A stretch of 64,000 nt of DNA from Oikopleura dioica (taxonomy: Eukaryota; Chordata; Appendicularia; Copelata; Oikopleuridae). Within the stretch, counting starts at the first letter, position 1. Every line of letters begins with the position of its first letter. Shown here one piece after another: positions 56,825 to 64,000 of the stretch. Location of the stretch: the NCBI GenBank assembly GCA_907165135.1, contig OU015568.1, positions 2,116,501 through 2,180,500 of the forward strand, read 5' to 3'. The position numbers were made by a program, and so were the translations under genes. A model generated the notes under the pieces. The model saw only the letters and a program-made list of their open reading frames with translations. It made no database searches and was not told the DNA's origin.

Positions 56825-58239
56825 CAGGGTTCTAAATTTGAGGCAAAATCTAAAAGTCTAGTCTGTCCGTGTCCGTGTCCTCCGCAAAAATCCCAAGTCT
56901 AGTCTATCCGTGTCCGGATCGAAAAAACGGATTTCTGTGCGGTCTAGTCCCGGACATGTCCGTTTTGTCCGTTTTTGTCCGTAAAATCCGGACAAATTTT
57001 TTTTTTAAGAAAAAGTCTGGTCTAAAAAGTCTTGTCCGTAATTTACGGACCGTAAATGTCCGTAAAATTCCATGGGTAAAAAACTAATTTTTATAGAAAT
57101 AAATCTTTGAAATAAAAATTTGAAATCTTTGAGAAATAAATTCGGCAGAGAATACATCGAAATATTGAGTTCTTTTCAAGCCAATTTAAGAAAATTAAGA
57201 GACTTGCCTGGGAGTCCCAGGCTGGGACAAGAGTCGCAAATTTATTGCTATTTTTTCGGAAGAGGATAGGCTCAGCCCAAAGACTTCATAAAATTTCTAG
57301 CTTAGCTCAGCATCAGCTGGTTAAAGCCAACTCGTCTCAGAGTAGATAGAAATTTATTTGAAGAGAGACATATGAAGTGATTTTCTCAAGTTAGAGAATA
57401 GTCTTTTTGAAGGTGTCTAACTAGAACTTTTTTTTTAGCTAGGACCTTTTTTGAAGCTGACCTAAAAGAAAATTTCTCAAAGCTGAGCTAAGCAGTATGA
57501 AAATTTGCGAAACTGAGCTGAGCTTGCGTTTTCTTAATGTCAGCTGGTGTTATCCAAGCTGACCTTAGCTGGCTTTATGAAGAAAATCATTAGTCTGAGC
57601 TGAGTTCTCTCAAAATGATCGAGCTGAATGACTGAGCGGGCTAGCCCGACCGCTGACCCCTCAACACGTTGAGCTGGCTTTTTCCGAAAATTGCTGTGCT
57701 GAAAGTCCCAAATTAGGACTCGCAATGAATTAGCGGAATAATGAAGGACCTAATATAGAATATTTTTAGGTAATATTAAGAATTTCTTAATTTAACCAAT
57801 TTTCCTTCAGACTCGGTCCTCAAAGTTCCGGCTTCGCACCATCAAAAAGACATCAATTAAAAGTTATCATCGATATTTTCCGGCAAAAAGTCAAAAATTT
57901 TGATATTTTTAAATTTTAAACTGAAAACCTGGCTTATTTTATCAAACAATGACGTTGGTTCAGGCTTTTTTGAAACGAAATCGAACTCCAATCGTGCTTT
58001 TTTACGGATTTTTTCGGATTCTGCCTGGATTTTGCAGACACGGACAAAAGTCTGGGGTTGTCCGGATTTCACGGACAAATACGGACAAATACGGATTTTG
58101 TCCGGATCATGACAAAAGTCCGGTCTAGGCTGTCCGTTTTTTCCTCAACCAATAGACTAAAAGTCAAGTCTGTCCGTACGGACAAGACCGGACAGACACG
58201 GATAAAATCCGTACACGGACATGTCCGTTTAGAACCCTG
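56825..58239. mobile_element. hAT-type non-autonomous transposon rich in GTCCG words
   Basis: Ends CAGGGTTCTAAA and TTTAGAACCCTG, flanked by an 8-bp duplication CTCCAGAT (56817-56824 and 58240-58247). Both ends carry dense GTCCG/CGGAC repeats in alternating orientation (about 56862-57065 and 58020-58230), and the centre (about 57290-57720) is rich in AGCTGAGCT words. No transposase ORF. Confidence 0.85.
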
Positions 58240-58247
58240 CTCCAGAT

Positions 58248-60030
58248 GGACATTTCCCAGTTTGAATCTTCAAGCAGAAATTTGTCCTTATAGGTTTAGT
58301 CCTCGTTGATCTCTTGCCACAAAAAAGTCTCTCAATAAAAATTGTATGAAAAAACTTATAAACAAACATTTCGAGTATCTCTCAAAGCTGTCAATTTCTG
58401 CGTGATGATTGCAGGCGGAGCGGAAAAGAGATAACGCCGTAAGTGCAAATTACGTCTTTCCGGCGAAGGAAGAGAAGGTTATCATTTCGGATGGAAATTA
58501 TGGCATCATTTCATCCAAGGCTCTTCTTTAGTTTCCAATCAAGAAATCAAAGCGGGAGCTAAGAGGTCATTGAATTCAGAATCGACCCGTGTTCTCAATC
58601 GCCCCCTGATGCGCTTGTCAAATTGCTTCTGTATTGTTCCACCCCGCTCGGAAAACCGCAATTGTTGATACTAACCCTGACAGGGCAAAAGTAAAAGCCA
58701 CATCGTTTCAATTTTTATGAATACACCGGAACAACAGAACACTTTTGTGGTCTTCCGGCGGATTTCAATTCTGAATTCACTGGATTTTCATTTCAATCGA
58801 CTATTTTTGTTTTAAAAAAGAAACAAAGAAAAATTATGAAATTAAGGGTATCTCCTTGAAATTCGTATTTGCATAAAATTGAGTGATGTCTTTATTGAAT
58901 GGAAGTCAAAACTAAATTGACTTTTCATTTCAAATTCAATTTCCCCCTGTTGCGGCCCATCATTACCAGAAAGACGCCGTTTTCTTATTTATAAGGCTTT
59001 ATTATTCTGCTACTTGGAGCGTGGTTTATTAAATTTTGAAAACTCATAAAGGTTATGCGGTCGGGGCCCTAAGACTTTATGAAAATGAAATTGTCACGCG
59101 CAAATAAGGGGAGCTCATCAATTCGGATAGATGGCAAAGGGGAACATGCAGCTTCGGCCGCGGGCGTATTGCGATTTCGTGGCGAATTACGGCGTTCGCC
59201 TTTGACGTGTAAGCCCTCTTGAATAAACTAGAATTTTGGTGTGGTGGCTTTTCGTACCTCTAATCTCCAAATTTTGGCCCTACGAAAGTCTTATCACCAG
59301 GTTGCCCGCGTAAAACTAACAATCGCGTTAAAAATGAATGCTCTGAAAACAAAAGCCCTCAAATTATAGATTTTTGAATATCGAAGAAAAGGGCTATAAG
59401 CGATTTCGGGCGTTATCAATTCTCAGACCGCAAAAGCCAAAATATTCAAGATAGAATAAATTTTCACGCCTTGCCAAGAAGCGGGTTAGTCGTATTTTTC
59501 TTGTCTATCTGAAGTAGCTTTTTTTATGATTCATCATCTGATTTAAAAGGCTTTTAAAACCGAAATCTCTTTAGCCCCCGAATTTCGCACAAAGCAGATC
59601 ATAACTCGCGGATGTTTGGAATTTTAATTCGATTCGTCGCTGCGTTGTTCGTTGTTTATCATTTCGTCTTCCTGCCAAAAAATGCAAGAACTGCTTTGCT
59701 ACATTACTCCCAGACACGATAAGAAACACATTTGAATATCAGCGTCAACAGGGCGACGCGAGAAACCTTCAACGCGTCGGTTTAACCTTACAATTTGCTC
59801 TGGAAAAGTAATAGCGGCGTCAAACTGTCGAGTTTGTGTCGTCTAAATATATCCATTTTCGACATGTTTGCTGAAATTAATATGCCGCTGAGACCATTCT
59901 TATAAATACACAAAGGAACAATTTAATCCTTTATTGAATATTATGTACATAAGAAGAGTGTCCAGTGGATTTTATTTAACGATATGATATCGTCGATATC
60001 CTTTTCGATCATCAAAGAAAAGTTTAAGTA
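58248..60030. other. Gene-poor DNA
   Basis: No gene, element boundary or repeat recognised on either strand in about 1.8 kb. Confidence 0.35.
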
Positions 60031-61286
60031 AAAAGCCGCGTAGCGGCTTTTTTAAACACGAAGCCGCAAAGCGGCTTCGCCAGGAGTTTAATAAAAGGAG
60101 CCTGACTCAGGTTTTCTACTCAGATTGCCGATCTCAGCTTAAATGGTTCGAAAGTGTTGAATTCATCATAATTCCATCCTCATTTTGGATGTCATGCATC
60201 GCACTAATTCGCCTCGTCCGGTCGTAAATGAGCTGAAACGCAAAGAAGATCAGGGCGGCGCAAAATGGGCCATTTGGCCCCCTTAGAAGCCGACCTCGCG
60301 CCAAAGAGATTGATCGAGTGCTGGGCGGAAAAGCCGCTTTCTTTTAATTTCAAATCGAAGCGAACCACTTTTTGCACACGTCCTGGGCACTGGGGAGCTA
60401 CCGTACATAAAAAAGGGTGGTACGGTTTACTTGTTTATAAGAAGTGGTGTTCTTTGTCAAAACCGTCGATTTGTGTGAAGGGAAGTTAGGACTTTTTGGA
60501 CATTTGCACTTGAAAATTCTTAAAAAAAGATCAAGAAAGACTTTTCATTTGAAAAAGTAGCTCAAATACAGCAAATTAACTGTTTGAAAATCGTCGAAGT
60601 ATCAAAAAATCAAAATTCAATTCAAAAAATTCTAGTTTTTCTTTGAAAATCTTCAATGACTAGTCAATTGGTCGCAATCCTTAGTTTAATTTTGATGAAA
60701 ATCAAGACTCAAATTAATCCGATTTTTGTTTCGAATAAGTTCGCGCCGTTCAAATCTTATCGACCCGTTCCTTGTTTCAACATGTCCCTACATTTCTCAC
60801 GTGATGTCTGAGCACTTGACAATCGATGAATTATAAATGCTTCCTCAATAATAATATATTTTCATGCTTATTCGACGCGAAACTGCGGCGTTTTGATTCG
60901 ATTTGAAACGGCTCGGCGGACTTGGACAAGGGCTTTCCGACAGATAAATAAATCATCATCGTCTGAAAAATGAGCGAGTTTCCGGAGGATTGGAGTTTGA
61001 CGAGTTTGTTCCGACTTGCTGAGTCGGAAACAATCTTCAATTGAATGCGGTTAATTTACGATTTCCGGAGATGAAATTGCTTGACCGTCTGGAATATATA
61101 TTTTCTTTCTGGTTGACATTCAAGTCTTGCCGGCAGGTTGATATTTATCGATCATTATCCTGGGTAATCTAAGGCTTATGACGACGGATTATTCTACCAC
61201 TACCATAATTCTCGTTGAACATTTTTCCTTATGGAGAGATTCCAAAAACGAGATAGTATATCTCACCAAAGTTGCAATTTGCAATT

Positions 61287-61600
61287 GTTGAGCTGAGTGA
61301 GCTGAGCAGTCACTAAGCTCAGCTCAGCTCAGTGATTTTCGAAAATGATCTGAAAGTGAGACAAGTAACACTCAGCTCAGCTGAGCTCAGCTCAATGATT
61401 ATAACACAATTTTACTACTAAAAATACAGTAAAAAACAGCTCAGTTCAGCTCACCCAGCTCAGCTCAGCTCTAATTAGGGTCTGCTCAGCTCAGCTCAAT
61501 GACCTCTGAAAAAGGGCAGCTCGGCTCAGCTCAGCTCATTGAGCTGCGAAATAGGGCAGCTTAGCTCAGAAAATTTTTCACGGAGGTCAGCTCAGCTCAG
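61287..61600. repeat. GAGCT/AGCTC simple-repeat tract
   Basis: Repeated, interrupted runs of CTCAGCTCAGCTCAG and AGCTGAGCTGAG, locally palindromic because the unit is AGCT-centred. Related words occur inside the hAT element at 57290-57720. Confidence 0.6.
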
Positions 61601-61755
61601 CAAAAATAAACCAAAATTTGCAACTCTGCATCTCACAAGTTTCGTCTCGAATCAAGAAGCCGCTTGCGGCTTCGAGGTTTCAAAGTGATTGAGCCGCGCA
61701 GAGCGCGGCTTCCACATCCTATAAGCTCAAAGCCGCAAGCGGCTTGTCGGTATTT

Positions 61756-61781
61756 AACCCTAACCCTTACCCTAATCCTAG
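61756..61781. repeat. Telomere-like CCCTAA patch
   Basis: AACCCTAACCCTTACCCTAA, about four imperfect CCCTAA units directly after a GC hairpin; an interstitial telomere-like sequence. Confidence 0.5.
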
Positions 61782-62349
61782 TCATATACTTTCTTTATTC
61801 ATTTATTTTAGGGTATTTTGTAAATTGAGCTTTTCTGTGAATTTGGATGTTTATTCGTGTTAATTGTCAAGATTGTTTTTAAGCTGCTTGAGTCGTTATT
61901 TTTGAAAATGATTGTTTGTGGTTGTTTTCTGGGCCGAGGAGCACCTGTGGCGCGATAACAAGATTCGGACACTTGGATCAGTCAACGCGTGAATACCATT
62001 GTTGTGCGCAACACGATTATCGCTAAATGTCAAGCAGGTCGCCTGATAACATTCTCTAATCGATTAAGAAAGACGAGGATCAAGAGAACGGACCTTTCAA
62101 CAGTGTTAAATTTCCAGCTTGATGATGAGGCGGCTTGGCGTTTTATCTCCACGGGAGTGGGTTGCTCGTTTTGCGGTCAATTATCGTATCACGGAGCTGA
62201 AAGTTAACCTTTCAGGAAATTGCTTTTCTTCAAGTTTAGATAAAAAAATTGACGATCGGGCTCTTTTGGAGGTAGACGATCTTCACAAGAAGAATAAAAA
62301 AAAGCCTTGCGGCTTCAGAAAAGGAAAATTAGCCGCGCTACGCGCGGCT

Positions 62350-63540
62350 TTGGCATGTAATGACTGTAGTCAAAAGTTCTATAGTAGTTGACACCTGCCA
62401 TCAATGAAAAGAAAGCTTCTGAAAAAAGAGCTTCTTATCTCGGATCTGAATTTCACGCGCATGAGTTTTTGCGTGTATTATTTTTTACCAAATTTCAGAA
62501 AAAAGAAAACAGAGAAAAAAGCAGATAAGACGCCTCGTTCCGGATGAAGACAAGACCTTCTTTCAAAGGCGAGGATAAACCTATCTCCATTCCACAACAA
62601 GTGTTAGTCTAAACACCATTAGCCGTTGCAAAGTGGATTAGGAAGCTGCTCGATCCACTAGGTAGAAAGAGCAAGCGATAATCGAGATTGCCGAAAAAAA
62701 CATGAAGCAAACTATCGCTAAGTATTGGTCTTAAGGGGGTACATGGGGATAAATCAGGTTATTTCGACTTGAAAATTTAGCGCTGCGACACCCTTATTTC
62801 GAATGGAACTGGAATTTTGTTCACAAATTTTTTTTTATCGATCAATAAAAGTCAAAAAATGATGTTTATTGACCTTTAAAAACAACGCCTTATCACAGAG
62901 GGGGTCTTGAACTGAACCACTTTTTAGGTCAAAAATTCGAAAGCAAAAAAGACCATGGTTAGAGACCTTGCACTTGAGTATCAAAGCGTATCGTGTCGCT
63001 GAGGGCATCCTGCAGATGGCCACTGGAGATTATTTACTGTCCAAATACAGGTCACCGCAATTTTGAGTTATTGTAAAAATTCGCCCTGTCTACCGCGCCG
63101 TTTTTCTCCACGGGTTGCCTTTTTTTCAAAAAGGTCAAAATTAACAAAATTAAAATGATCAGTTTTCGGCGTCGAAAAAACCCGTTATCAATCAAAACGC
63201 ATCAGCGGGAAGGAATAAAAATGATTGATTTATGCATCCTAATTTTTCTGTTTATCAATTTTGCTATAAATTTAACGATCTGTGGGTAATTGATAATTGA
63301 CATCGTGTTGATAAATGTAGGAGTTTATTGCAGTTTGCTGAACGTTTTCGGTCGTGAGACCATCATCAGAGCTTGTTCCTTGATAAACTTGAAAATTCTT
63401 AAAGGAAAGCGTACCTTCTTTTGTAAGACTGCAGAACTGATTTAAAAACCCAAAATAACTTTGTCCCAGACTAAGGTTCTAGAAAATGTGGTGATAACTT
63501 TTTAAGGTAATCGATATTTTTATCAGAGGCTCCTTACATG
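62350..63540. other. Gene-poor DNA
   Basis: No gene supported. At about 63529-63563 an 11-bp unit (TTACATGGTTC) is repeated three times just before the reverse-transcriptase-like frame. Confidence 0.35.
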
Positions 63541-64000
63541 GTTCTTACATGGTTCTTACATGGTTTGTTGTTTTTTTCAAACGTAATTCATTTGATCAGG
63601 TCAATCATATTTTCCAAAATCTCCATCCTCAAATTAAAGTTACTGTTGAAAAATCATGCCCGCAAGGTATAAAGTTTTTAGACTTTAATGTGTATGTCAA
63701 CGACAAAAACATGATTGCAATACGAAACAATAGAAAACACACTATCCCAATGAATTTTGAAATTGATGTTGCTCCGACATCCATGAAAAAAGGGGTCTTG
63801 ATTTCTGAACTGAAAAGATCACTTTTCAAACACTCGGATCCAAAAACTCTGGAGGAAGAGCGAAAGGAAATTGAGGAGAAATATCATGCCCAAGGTTACC
63901 CTTTAGAAATTATCCGTGATGCAACTAGAGTGATTAAAGAAGGTAAAATTGAGAAGAAAGATTGGAAACTCGAAAAAAGCGAGTTTCCTGAAAGAAATTT
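63541..64000 (+). mobile_element. Reverse transcriptase fragment (retroelement), runs off the window
   Basis: One frame stays open from about 63541 to the right edge (over 150 codons). It begins FVVFFKRNSFDQVNHIF, like the segment just after the catalytic YxDD box of reverse transcriptases, then IKFLDFNVYVND (the F-L-D motif following the active site). It continues with LKRSLFKHSDP..EERKEIEEKYHAQGYP, resembling the thumb-side region of Penelope-like or related RTs (R..RI....E...L...GYP). The YxDD box itself is not visible upstream, where the 11-bp tandem repeat sits, so the 5' part is truncated or rearranged. The element class is uncertain. Confidence 0.6.

Larger units (their letters stand above)
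60032..62349. repeat. Cluster of short GC-rich hairpins
   Basis: At least seven short palindromes share the stem AGCCGC/GCGGCT with variable loops: 60032-60050, 60060-60078, 61656-61673, 61692-61710, 61730-61745, 62300-62315 and 62331-62349. They stand out from an AT-rich background. Between them lie the GAGCT repeats (61287-61600) and a telomere-like patch. Confidence 0.6.

Noticed and set aside
60831-61040. Minus-strand 69-codon ORF
   Set aside because: Starts at TTG, no ATG, no recognisable feature.
60032-62349. CRISPR-like array
   Set aside because: Repeats are variable hairpins with irregular spacing in animal DNA; no regular repeat-spacer structure.
1-64000. tRNA, rRNA or spliced-leader RNA genes
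   Set aside because: No convincing A/B boxes with cloverleaf pairing, rRNA segments or leader-like sequence were found by eye; a covariance-model scan would be decisive.

Overview
This is animal nuclear DNA with very compact gene organisation, most consistent with an appendicularian tunicate such as Oikopleura (an inference from gene style and families; no species marker was read). Most introns I could resolve are about 30-60 nt with GT-AG ends, and a few look like GA-AG. Neighbouring genes often lie tens of bases apart, convergent genes nearly touch, and several polyadenylation signals overlap the stop codon. The families are metazoan: HNK-1-type carbohydrate sulfotransferase, DEG/ENaC channel, pannexin/innexin-like channel, N-acetylneuraminate lyase, angiotensin-converting-enzyme-like M2 peptidase, CUB/trypsin, C-type lectin, Ly6/uPAR-like, YHYH, thrombospondin type 1/LRR and kelch proteins. 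No bacterial features, CRISPR arrays, rRNA or convincing tRNA genes were seen.

Layout. 0.4-7 kb: a sulfotransferase gene (-), small secreted-peptide genes (-), a Thr-rich sushi-like secreted protein (+), a three-helix membrane protein (+) and an unrecognised minus-strand gene. 7-11 kb: a sparse stretch with a small helix-loop-helix-like gene and a Mutator-like non-autonomous transposon. 11-17.3 kb: a kelch/LamG gene preceded by a membrane-protein ORF only 10 nt upstream (possible operon), then a secreted Cys-containing protein. 18.4-24.7 kb: DEG/ENaC channel, a heptad-repeat secreted protein on the other strand, pannexin-like channel and a second kelch gene. 24.8-26.1 kb: a pogo-like transposon. 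26.2-32.5 kb: sialic acid lyase, two sushi-like module genes, a tiny secreted gene whose stop lies 3 nt from its convergent neighbour, and a lectin gene split by a MITE. 34-41.7 kb: two serine-protease-family genes, one apparently active (CUB-CUB-trypsin) and one a tandem pseudoprotease. 42-48 kb: a 62-residue ORF, an acidic-tailed protein and a GPI-anchored multi-Ly6-like protein. 48-56.8 kb: a large extracellular TSP1/LRR protein, a YHYH protein, the ACE-like peptidase and a small Cys-rich secreted protein. 56.8-64 kb: gene-poor DNA with hAT elements, short GC-rich hairpins, GAGCT repeats, a telomere-like patch and a reverse-transcriptase fragment running off the right edge.

Functionally the window is dominated by secreted and cell-surface products: matrix-like repeat proteins, proteases and protease homologues, glycan-modifying and glycan-degrading enzymes, and channels. 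About ten genes otherwise look intact but contain a single apparent +1 or -1 frame break, often at a homopolymer. I read most of these as likely sequence-assembly indels, so gene ends and joins given here are approximate unless exact exon boundaries are stated.
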